A stretch of 64,000 nt of DNA from Methanocella_A sp963769045 (lineage in GTDB: Archaea > Halobacteriota > Methanocellia > Methanocellales > Methanocellaceae): positions 186,001 through 250,000 of the forward strand of contig CAVYKK010000026.1 in the NCBI GenBank assembly GCA_963769045.1. The letters are read 5' to 3'. Both the position numbers and the translations under genes were made by a program. Below the pieces are notes generated by a model. The model searched no databases and was not told the origin of the DNA. It saw only the letters and a list, made by a program, of their open reading frames with translations. Positions within the stretch are counted from its first letter, which is position 1. Each line of letters begins with the position of its first letter. Shown here in pieces: positions 15,621 through 22,673 of this stretch.

Positions 15621-16913
15621 ATGGAATTGATTTTGAAACGCACCAAATTACTGTCAGTGCTGTTATCGGCAGCCATCGTGTGTACTGCGTTCGCCGTGGC
15701 TCTCGATACCGCCACCGGACAGCAATACACGAGTCCGGGGAGCCTCGCGCTGCCCGGCCTCAACCTGCAGGGCTTCACGAGCAACGGAAATAATATCTGT
15801 CTGTCCGTGAGCGTTGCATCGCAGCAGGACTCGAGGACTTATTTCCTCGTTAACAAGATCGCAGTATATAGCCCGGGCGCAAGCACCGCCACGCTCTACG
15901 AGCTAAACGGCGCGCTGCCGGGTGTGCTGGATACGAGCGACAACAGCTTCCAGATCGACATGGGCCAGCTGTCGTCGTACATCGGGCAGCCGCAGCAGGT
16001 CAGCGTCAACGATCTCTACCGGGTCATGAGGCCGGACGTCAATACGCTGTTCTTCAGGTTCGTCACGAGCTCGGCCAGCATGCAGGGCGGACAGGCGGTC
16101 TTCCAGGTGACAAGCATCGACGTGATCGCACCGGACGGCGGCATGCAGACCTATACCATGAGCCAGCCGGTGTCGCTGGTCTATGATCAGTCCACGTCGA
16201 GGATATACACGGTAGGCTTCAGCCAGATGTACAACTTCTTCGATACGTACATTACGAACGTGCAGAACAACTACTACACGACCGTCGTCTACAACATTAA
16301 CGTCATTGGCACCGTGCCGGTTACCCCGGTTATCTTATACCCGGCCCTGACGCCGATCGTCTTCCCGGCGCCGTTCCCCGTCTACTATCCGGTGCCGTTC
16401 CCGGTGCCGTTCCCGACGGTGAAGCCCTCGGTAACGCCGACCATGAAGCCGACGGGAACGCCGAAGCCTACGGCAACGGTCAGCCCGAAGCCAAGCGTTA
16501 CCGCTTCGCCCAAGCCTTCAGTGACAGGAACGCCGAAGCCTACGGCCACAACGAAGCCGACAGTAACTGTCAGCCCGAAGCCCAGCGTAACGGCCTCGCC
16601 CAAGCCAACCGTCACGCTGAAGCCGACGCTCAAGCCAACGGTCAAGCCGACCGGGATACCGACAGGCACATTGAAGCCGACATTCAAGCCGACGACGAAA
16701 CCTTTGATCACGGCAAAGCCTACAATGGGCACGCCGACGAAATCGCCGGTTTCGACCTTCAAGCCGACATCGAAGCCCGTCATGCAGCCGACGGTTAAGC
16801 CGATCGGACAGCCGACAGGCAAGCCGATCGGGCAGCCGACCGTTAGTGCCACGAAAACGCCCCCTACCCAGGGCGGGAGGCGTGGAGCGGCTACAATAAC
16901 GCCAGGCATGTAA
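15621..16913 (+). CDS. Secreted protein with Pro/Thr/Lys-rich repeat tail
   Basis: The signal peptide (KRTKLLSVLLSAAIVCTAFAVAL) is best served by the ATG at 15621, although the frame opens at 15597. A globular part of about 210 residues follows with no family I know, then an aromatic/proline stretch (FPVYYPVPFPVPFP) and a tail of about 150 residues made of KPT/KPSVTASP-type units, such as PKPTATVSPKPSVTASPKPS. The tail is probably an extended, glycosylated or wall-spanning stalk. Internal DNA repeats make this region prone to length change. A strong terminator follows. Confidence 0.75.
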   Translation: MELILKRTKLLSVLLSAAIVCTAFAVALDTATGQQYTSPGSLALPGLNLQGFTSNGNNICLSVSVASQQDSRTYFLVNKIAVYSPGASTATLYELNGALPGVLDTSDNSFQIDMGQLSSYIGQPQQVSVNDLYRVMRPDVNTLFFRFVTSSASMQGGQAVFQVTSIDVIAPDGGMQTYTMSQPVSLVYDQSTSRIYTVGFSQMYNFFDTYITNVQNNYYTTVVYNINVIGTVPVTPVILYPALTPIVFPAPFPVYYPVPFPVPFPTVKPSVTPTMKPTGTPKPTATVSPKPSVTASPKPSVTGTPKPTATTKPTVTVSPKPSVTASPKPTVTLKPTLKPTVKPTGIPTGTLKPTFKPTTKPLITAKPTMGTPTKSPVSTFKPTSKPVMQPTVKPIGQPTGKPIGQPTVSATKTPPTQGGRRGAATITPGM

Positions 16914-16923
16914 GGCATGGGTT

Positions 16924-16965
16924 ATGGTCATGCAGCGTGCATGACCATCCCTGTGCCTCTTTTTT
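16924..16965 (+). terminator. Hairpin terminator
   Basis: ATGGTCATGCA (16924-16934), a GCG loop and TGCATGACCAT (16938-16948) form a perfect 11-bp stem. A T-run follows at 16960-16965, just after the repeat-tail protein gene. Confidence 0.7.
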
Positions 16966-17109
16966 ATGGTTCTCGATTGGTAATTAATAATATCTAAATC
17001 GATTTCGGGTAGGAATTCTATTTATAAGGAAGGTTTCTATAGAATAAATGCTAACATAGCTGCCCTGCGGCCGAATATTATAAAAGGCAGCGACAGCGGA
17101 GAAAAACCG

Positions 17110-17337
17110 ATGAACTTAAAAGTGCTCTACCAGACGCCGGTGCTGAAGCTCATGAATTGCCTGGTGTTTGTCGATTCGTTCCTTCTCATTACCCTGGGCG
17201 TCGGGATCAAGGGCAACCAGGGGCTCGCGTTCGGCGTACTTTACGGACTCTTAGGCGGCATCTCCGCTATCCTGGCATTCAACATAGTCGTGGTCGCCAT
17301 GATCAAGGCGAGCTCCCGCCCGCAAAGCAAAGCTTAA
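17110..17337 (+). CDS. Small membrane protein with two helices
   Basis: A 75-residue protein with two membrane segments: FVDSFLLITLGVGI after a short cytoplasmic start, and YGLLGGISAILAFNIVVVAMI. It ends in a basic tail (KASSRPQSKA). No family is recognised. It lies 39 bp before hisI on the same strand and could share its transcript. Confidence 0.6.
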   Translation: MNLKVLYQTPVLKLMNCLVFVDSFLLITLGVGIKGNQGLAFGVLYGLLGGISAILAFNIVVVAMIKASSRPQSKA

Positions 17338-17376
17338 GAAGCAAAGTTTAAAGCGTACGCAACCATTATTGTGCTG

Positions 17377-17742
17377 ATGATTGAGCCTGAGTTCAAGGAC
17401 GGTTTACTGCCGGTTATCGTGCAGGACGCCGCCACCCTCGAAGTCCTCATGTTCGCCTACATGAGCCCCGAGGCGTTCCGGCTGACGTGCGAGACAGGCA
17501 TCGCCCACTATTACAGCCGGAGCCGCGGTAAGCTCTGGAAGAAAGGCGAGACCTCCGGCCACCTGCAGCGCGTGAAGGAGATGCGCATTGACTGCGACCG
17601 GGACTGCCTGTTGTTGCTGGTGGAGCAGGAAGTAGCCGCGTGCCACACCGGATACCGGTCGTGCTTCTACCGCACCATTGATGGCAGGACAGTGGGACGT
17701 AAAGTCTTCGAGCCCGGCGACGTATATAGAAACCACCAGTAA
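17377..17742 (+). CDS. hisI: Phosphoribosyl-AMP cyclohydrolase HisI
   Basis: HisI opens the adenine ring of phosphoribosyl-AMP, the third step of histidine synthesis. It is monofunctional here (121 residues), as in other archaea. Motifs: LPVIVQDAATLEVLMFAYMS at the N-terminus, YYSRSRGKLWKKGETSGH, then the metal site DCDRDCLLLLVEQ (Asp and Cys ligands) and CHTGYRSCFYR with the last zinc Cys. The ATG at 17377 is taken; a GTG at 17371 is an alternative. Confidence 0.93.
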   Translation: MIEPEFKDGLLPVIVQDAATLEVLMFAYMSPEAFRLTCETGIAHYYSRSRGKLWKKGETSGHLQRVKEMRIDCDRDCLLLLVEQEVAACHTGYRSCFYRTIDGRTVGRKVFEPGDVYRNHQ

Positions 17743-17866
17743 CCGGCAGATGTAAACGATCGGGCGTGTCGCACGGCGAGTGGCCGCTCGCGCGCGTATG
17801 TGCCTGACGACGGGCATTCGTGAGACAGTTTTTTATGCTGGCAATCTCATTTAACAGTGTGAGAAG

Positions 17867-19747
17867 ATGCCACCAGCAATGAAGTTAGTCCCGGACACCA
17901 GCACGATTATCAACGGCAGCGTCACCGAGCGCGTCGAGTCTGGCGAGTTCAGGGGAGCAAATATCATCGTACCCGAGGCCGTTGTTTCGGAGCTTGAAGC
18001 GCAGGCTAACAAGGGCCGGGAGATCGGCTATAACGGCCTGGAGGAGCTACGGAAGCTCCATGATATGGCCGTGAACGGGGAAATTTCGCTGCAGTTCACC
18101 GGGCCGAGGCCGACGCTGGACCAGGTCCGGATGGCCCCGGGCGGCGAGATCGATGCAATGATCAGGAGCATAGCGGTAAAGTACAGCGCGAAGTTCGTGA
18201 CCAGCGACAGGGTACAGGCAAGCGTCGCCCGCGCGACCGGCGTCGAAGTCCTCTATATCAAGCCGGAAAGAGAGGAGCGCAAGCCCCTGTCTATCATGGA
18301 GTATTTCACGCCGGACACCATGTCCGTACACCTGAAGGCTGAGGTAGAGCCGTTCGCTAAAAGAGGCAGTATCACCGCCATGCGGCTGGAGAAGATCGGC
18401 GATAAAAAGCTCAAGAGCAAGGACCTGCTGCGCATGGCCCATGAGATCCTGGAACGGGCCAAGACCGACCCTAACGGGTTCATCGAGATGGAGAAAGGCG
18501 GAGCGACTGTGGTGCAGCTCGGCTCGCTGCGCATCGCCATCGCGACGCCGCCGTTCTCGGACGGCGTGGAGATCACGGCCGTAAGGCCGATCGCAAAGCT
18601 CAGCCTTGAAGAATACGCGTTCAGCAAAGCCCTCAAGGAACGGATCATCGAAAAGCGCCGCGGCATCCTCGTCTCCGGGCCGCCGGGGGCTGGCAAGTCC
18701 ACCTTCGCCCAGGCCATCGCAGAGTTCCTGTACGGCCATGACTTCATCGTCAAGACCATGGAGTCGCCCCGTGACCTGCAACTGCCGGAAGCGATCACCC
18801 AGTATGCGCCGCTGGACGGCAGTATGGAAAATACCGCCGACATCCTGCTGCTGGTGCGGCCGGACTATACCATCTACGATGAGCTGCGCAAAACGCCGGA
18901 CTTCATGGTATTTGCTGACATGCGCCTGGCCGGCGTAGGCATGATTGGCGTGGTACATGCGACGAGAGGCATCGACGCGGTGCAGCGCTTCATCGGCCGC
19001 ATCGAGCTGGGCGTGATACCGCAGGTGGTCGATACCATTGTGTTCATCGATAAGGGTGTCATCGAGAAGGTCTACGATCTCGTCTTCACCGTGAAAGTGC
19101 CCCATGGCATGCAGGAGGCAGACCTGGCCAGGCCGATCATCGTAGTGAAAGAGATGGAGTCGGGCAGGCCCGAGTACGAGATTTACACCTACGGCGAACA
19201 GGTCGTAGTGATGCCCATAGGCGCGGAATCGAAGAAGCCCAGGGCGGTCCAGAAGCTGGCCGCGAAGGAAATACAGAAAGAGATCGGCAAATACGTCCGG
19301 GGCTATGTCGAGGTAGAGATGCAGGGCGACACCAAAGCCCTGGTGCGGGTGAAAGACAAAGATATTGCGGGACTGATCGGCAAGGCAGGCAAGACCATCG
19401 ACGAGATCGAGCGCAGCCTGGGCATCCACATCGACGTGAGGCCGCTGGAAGAAGCGCCGACCTCGCCAAAGGCCGTATTCGCGAAGACCGCCGGGATGAA
19501 GAAAGGCGGTACCGGCGAAGCCGGCGGCATCCCCGTCCGCATGGACGAGACTAAACGCCATGTAATCCTGGACCTCGGCGACCGGTACACCGGCGAGACG
19601 GTCGAGATACTGGCCGGCGGCAAGTACCTGTTCACCGCAACACCGGGCAAAGGCGGACAGATCAAGGTGCCCAAGGGCTCCACGCTGACCGACCGGCTGC
19701 TCAGCGCCGCAGGCGAAGGCGAGGAAATCATCGCAAAGCTCGTATAA
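17867..19747 (+). CDS. PIN domain-ATPase-KH protein (COG1855-type)
   Basis: A 626-residue protein. A PIN domain fills about residues 1-125 (LVPDTSTIINGSV ... VSELEAQANKG ... VTSDRVQASVA, with its acidic residues). A T2SS/PilT-type ATPase follows, with Walker A SGPPGAGKST near residue 270 and a LLVRPDYTIYDELRK Walker B-like region. A KH domain has LIGKAGKTIDEIE near 500, and a small beta-rich C-terminal domain (about 555-626) closes the protein. This archaeal family is conserved and probably acts on RNA. The exact substrate is not known. The long minus-strand open frame beneath it is a GC-codon shadow. Confidence 0.9.
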   Translation: MPPAMKLVPDTSTIINGSVTERVESGEFRGANIIVPEAVVSELEAQANKGREIGYNGLEELRKLHDMAVNGEISLQFTGPRPTLDQVRMAPGGEIDAMIRSIAVKYSAKFVTSDRVQASVARATGVEVLYIKPEREERKPLSIMEYFTPDTMSVHLKAEVEPFAKRGSITAMRLEKIGDKKLKSKDLLRMAHEILERAKTDPNGFIEMEKGGATVVQLGSLRIAIATPPFSDGVEITAVRPIAKLSLEEYAFSKALKERIIEKRRGILVSGPPGAGKSTFAQAIAEFLYGHDFIVKTMESPRDLQLPEAITQYAPLDGSMENTADILLLVRPDYTIYDELRKTPDFMVFADMRLAGVGMIGVVHATRGIDAVQRFIGRIELGVIPQVVDTIVFIDKGVIEKVYDLVFTVKVPHGMQEADLARPIIVVKEMESGRPEYEIYTYGEQVVVMPIGAESKKPRAVQKLAAKEIQKEIGKYVRGYVEVEMQGDTKALVRVKDKDIAGLIGKAGKTIDEIERSLGIHIDVRPLEEAPTSPKAVFAKTAGMKKGGTGEAGGIPVRMDETKRHVILDLGDRYTGETVEILAGGKYLFTATPGKGGQIKVPKGSTLTDRLLSAAGEGEEIIAKLV

Positions 19748-19800
19748 CAAATTGGGCACGGACGACCAACTATTTTTTTATTATGCTTGTTATCGCCTCC

Positions 19801-19832
19801 GTGTCCTTTGTGCCCTTTGTGCCCTTAGTGTC
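19801..19832. repeat. Tandem GTGCCCTTT-type repeat arm
   Basis: Four units of about 9 bases of the form GTGtCCTTTGTGCCCTTT stand in the 180-bp spacer before the GNAT-like gene. The reverse complement appears after that gene, so the two arms frame it. Confidence 0.65.
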
Positions 19833-19928
19833 ATTACTTTCAATGCGCTCACTGGAAAAGCTTTTATTTAATAAACTGAAAATAAGTATTGGCCATCACC
19901 TGACAAACAATGGCCTGGTTATGAGATC

Positions 19929-20735
19929 ATGGTTTACAGATTCGAAGACATCGTAGAGAAAAACGTGGACGACCTGATGAGCGTTTGCGGCAACACCCCC
20001 GGCATCGACCGGAACCCGCACTTCATGGAGGGCCGGGCGGCCCGGCGGCAATGGCTGCTGGAGACGATCGAGAAGTTCGGCACCGCCGGCGTTCTGGCCT
20101 ATGATGAAAGCCGCCCCGTCGCCTTCGTAGAATGCTCCCCGGCACATGCCCACCCGCTCGGGCCTTTCGCCGCCGACCCCGCGAGAACCGCTGTCATTGA
20201 CTGCGCATGGTACCGGCAGGAAGCCGGCGTTGCGGCCAGGAAGGCAATCATGGACGACATGTTCGCCCGCAAGTGGTTCGATAAGCTGCTCGGCAAGAAG
20301 TGCAGGTACGTCGACGTGCTCACGATTAAGAATGCGCCCATCATGCAGTATGATTTCTATAAGGAGTACGGCTTCCAGGACGCCGTCGAGCTGCAGGGCC
20401 ATGCCACTATCCGGTACCTGTTGCGGTTCCCGGTCAAAGGCGAGAAAATCGAGCCCCGGGTGGAGCAGATCAACTTCTGTGATGCGGGGAAGAACGTACT
20501 GGTGCTAGGCATCTACCGGCAATGCCATATGCCGTTTATGATAGCCGGAAAAATCCGAAAAGCCGTAGAGGGCATCGATGGGCTCACCGTCAAAGTGGTC
20601 GATTACTGGTCGACCGGCAACCCCGTGGTCTGCGAGGCCGCCATCAACGGGAAACCGGCGTTCGACGGGCCTGTTTTCTTCATGGACGACGAGCAGATAC
20701 GCGAGTCAGTCAAAGCTAAAATGATATTACACTAA
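19929..20735 (+). CDS. GNAT-like N-acetyltransferase domain protein
   Basis: A 268-residue soluble protein. Residues 1-165 look like a GNAT fold: RRQWLLETIEKFGTAGVLAY, CSPAHAHPLGPFA, and NAPIMQYDFYKEYGFQDAVE, the last being motif B. The C-terminal 100 residues (VLVLGIYRQCHMPFMIAGKIRKA ... VKVVDYWSTGNP) form a second alpha/beta domain resembling a thioredoxin-like or YoaP-type extension. The function is unknown. Inverted AAGGGCACA-type repeats lie on both sides of the gene (19801-19832 and 20731-20765). Confidence 0.7.
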   Translation: MVYRFEDIVEKNVDDLMSVCGNTPGIDRNPHFMEGRAARRQWLLETIEKFGTAGVLAYDESRPVAFVECSPAHAHPLGPFAADPARTAVIDCAWYRQEAGVAARKAIMDDMFARKWFDKLLGKKCRYVDVLTIKNAPIMQYDFYKEYGFQDAVELQGHATIRYLLRFPVKGEKIEPRVEQINFCDAGKNVLVLGIYRQCHMPFMIAGKIRKAVEGIDGLTVKVVDYWSTGNPVVCEAAINGKPAFDGPVFFMDDEQIRESVKAKMILH

Positions 20736-20881
20736 GGGCACAAAGGACACAAAGGACACAAAGGTTTGGGTATTAGACCTGAAATCAAAATATAAAAATT
20801 ATTGATTCAGGGCATAATAGCGATATACTCTATTTACACTAACTATGCCTTTTGTGCCTTTTGTGCCCTTAGTGCCCTTTA
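20731..20881. repeat. Inverted pair of AAGGGCACA-type tandem arms
   Basis: The left arm at 20731-20765 (AAGGGCACAAAGGACACAAA units) and the right arm at 20847-20881 (TTTTGTGCCcTTAGTGCCC units) are imperfect reverse complements around an AT-rich loop. They fill the whole spacer between the convergent GNAT-like and DUF378 genes, where they could serve as a two-way terminator. Confidence 0.7.
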
Positions 20882-20888
20882 TGTAAAC

Positions 20889-21131
20889 TCAAGGCCTGAT
20901 GATGGGCCGTTCCGCTGGTCTGCCGGCCAGCATGAGGTACAGCGGGTAGATCAGGTAGATCGCCGAAAGGCCGACAACGATGTAGATCAGCTTTGTTATG
21001 ATGCTCGCCGTCACCGAACCGAACAGGGCCTCGACCAGGTTGAACCCGAAGGCCACCAGCAGCCAGTTGATGCCGCCGATGATCGTAAGCACCAGCGCTA
21101 TTACCGTAAGTGGATCATTCCTCACATCCAT
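20889..21131 (-). CDS. DUF378 family small membrane protein
   Basis: An 80-residue protein with two membrane helices. The first holds the DUF378 signature (VIALVLTIIGGINWLLVAFGFNLV) and the second follows AEALFG-like residues (KLIYIVVGLSAIYLIYPLYLML). Members are widespread and uncharacterised. The start ATG is at 21131. Confidence 0.85.
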   Translation of the reverse strand: MDVRNDPLTVIALVLTIIGGINWLLVAFGFNLVEALFGSVTASIITKLIYIVVGLSAIYLIYPLYLMLAGRPAERPIIRP

Positions 21132-21336
21132 AAAATCACCAACTCAAGGTTATGGCGGCGGATATTTATAAATTGTTAAAAATATTATTAGTCCCCGTCC
21201 GCCGGGCACAATTTATGCCTGCCACCGCCCGGAGGAAACACGTATGCAAAGGTGAAACTGGCAATACCTGCAGGGGAGTCGATGTCGATTTAGCTCCCGG
21301 GAAGGGAATAAGGCGGCTGTCATTCGCAGATTTTAT

Positions 21337-21499
21337 ATAGCAGGATGGACATTTTAGATTCGCCTATTCTGGGCGAGTGGCCTAGCCAGGACATAGCGCC
21401 GGCCTCCTAAGCCGGATACCGTGGGTTCGAATCCCACCTCGCCCGCTTTCGTCAAAAAAGAGTCGCGTATAGAAATTTTTAAAATGTCCATCCTGCTAT
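21337..21499. repeat. Perfect 20-bp inverted repeat enclosing the tRNA gene
   Basis: ATAGCAGGATGGACATTTTA (21337-21356) recurs as its exact reverse complement at 21480-21499. The tRNA-Arg gene lies inside. The left arm overlaps the tRNA promoter (TTTATATAG at 21333-21340). The right arm stands in the inserted DNA beyond the tRNA. It may be an inverted copy of the promoter brought by the insertion, or a stem that brings the ends of the precursor together. Confidence 0.75.
21371..21445 (+). tRNA. tRNA-Arg (anticodon CCT)
   Basis: The 5' acceptor strand GGGCGAG pairs with CTCGCCC at 21438-21444, followed by discriminator G. The anticodon stem CCGGC/GCCGG encloses the loop CTCCTAA, giving anticodon CCT (reads AGG, Arg). 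The T arm is GTGGG-TTCGAAT-CCCAC. CCA is not encoded. A TATA-like box lies about 35 bases upstream. Its 3' end is repeated at 22526-22541, marking it as an integration target. Confidence 0.93.
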
Positions 21500-22541
21500 C
21501 GTGTAGCCTTCTCGTTGTGAAGCTTATGCTTGCTTCTCGTTAATAGGTAACAGGACAACCGTCAGTACTCCAAAACCCATCGCGGTGCGACGCCCGTGCT
21601 TACTTCTTGCATAAGCATCATAGCAGATAACCTATACTTCCCATTCTAATCGCGGTGCGACGCCCGTGCTTGCTTCTTGTTAAAAAGAACAATTACCGGA
21701 CATCCTATACTTCCCTTACTCGATCGCGGTGCGACGCCCGTGCTTGCTTCACCGCACGTGCTACTACGGGTTTTTCCGGTGTTACGGTGTCGGGCGACGG
21801 GCTCGCACCTTCGTCGGCCCAACGCGCCTTCGGCAGCGTTGAGCCTCCTTTGCAAGCCCTGAAAAACGCGCCTCTGGCAGCGTTTTTCACACCCGACACC
21901 TCCACACCCCTCGCACAGCTGATGCGTGCGAGCGGGCAAGCCGAAAAAACCCTCCGCCTTCCGCGGAGAAGCACAGGCTACCCATACCAACAATAGAATA
22001 GGCAACGACCCAATACCAGTCCGGGTACGCGTTGCCTTTGCTGCTCCGCGGTCCGCGGAGGGTTTTTCTGGCCGAAGGCCCCTCGCACGCGAAGCTGTGC
22101 GAGGGGTGCGGAGGCGGCCGGGCAATGAACGCTGCCCGAAGGGCGCGTTGCTTAGCGCTTGCGAAGGGACTCGACCGGGCGCAGCCGAGCGAAGCGAGGC
22201 GCCGCCGGGCCGTGTCTCCGAGGGTGCGAGCGCGGCCCGGACGGCGCAGCACCGGAAAAACCCGGAGTAGTCCATGCAGCGAAGCATGCATGGGCGTCGC
22301 ACCGCGATTAATATTGGATTGACCATATCACGCTGTTTAAAAAATCTTTAGTATTGCAAGAACGCATGGGCGTCGCACCGCGATTGATATTGGACAGACC
22401 ACAGTCTGCTGCACAATTGATATCAGAAATTGTAAGAACGTAGCACGGAAGGTGGATCACCCTAAAAAAGAAGGAGGCTGAATCAGCAGCCATCGAACCG
22501 CTCTATAGATCGTATTCAGTTATAGCCCACCTCGCCCGCTT
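21433..22541. mobile_element. Non-coding insertion bounded by tRNA 3'-end repeats
   Basis: CCCACCTCGCCCGCTT occurs at 21433-21448 (tRNA 3' end) and again at 22526-22541, after which a T-rich run (TTGTTTTCC) resumes as expected behind a tRNA gene. About 1.1 kb lies between. It has no integrase or convincing gene. Inside are three direct copies of a 70-74 bp unit at 21579, 21649 and 21723, each starting ATCGCGGTGCGACGCCC. A related sequence of about 280 bp follows, then its inverted copy, and two inverted units end at 22308 and 22384. This looks like a non-autonomous element or the scar of an island integrated at tRNA-Arg. Confidence 0.6.
21723..22308. repeat. Large imperfect palindrome (tail-to-tail duplication)
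   Basis: The left arm (21723 to about 21995) and the reverse complement of the right arm (22308 back to about 22030) align along their whole length. Shared landmarks in order are ATCGCGGTGCGACGCCC, ACTACGGGTTTTTCCGGTG against ACTCCGGGTTTTTCCGGTG, GCTCGCACC, AACGCGCC..GGCAGCGTT, CACCCCTCGCACAGCT, and AAAACCCTCCGC. Differences are scattered and partly keep internal hairpins intact, such as CCCCTCGCAC/GTGCGAGGGG in the right arm. The centre lies near 22010. Many overlapping open frames exist in both arms, but none resembles a known protein. Confidence 0.7.
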
Positions 22542-22673
22542 GTTTTCCGGTATTTCCAGCATATGCTTACTGCCGACCCGAACAATTACAAAATATTTAT
22601 ATTGGCCCTTATTTCTACACTATTATAATCGAACATCTCCCGCTCAGGACACATTTTTATAGTACGGGTCATT

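Noticed and set aside
16385..16918. 177-codon Val/Gly-rich minus-strand frame
   Set aside because: It is the antisense of the KPT/KPSVT repeat tail. Its regularity comes from the repeats.
18047..19759. 570-codon minus-strand open frame under the PIN-ATPase-KH gene
   Set aside because: His/Asp/Arg/Leu-biased translation typical of the antisense frame of a GC-rich gene. The plus-strand protein carries all family motifs.
21646..22326. Long open frames on both strands in the palindromic insertion
   Set aside because: Arg/Ala/Pro-rich shadows of GC-rich inverted DNA with no ribosome site or family likeness. Both arms give similar nonsense.
21579..22384. Possible CRISPR array (ATCGCGGTGCGACGCCC at intervals of 70-76 bp)
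   Set aside because: Only three direct and two inverted copies exist. The spacers are related to each other (shared CCTATACTTCCC segments), copies diverge at their ends and there are no cas genes. It is better explained as tandem and inverted units of an inserted element.
22526..22541. A second tRNA gene behind the insertion
   Set aside because: Only the 3' acceptor and T-stem end is present. No anticodon arm or 5' half exists nearby, so it is a repeat of the integration target.
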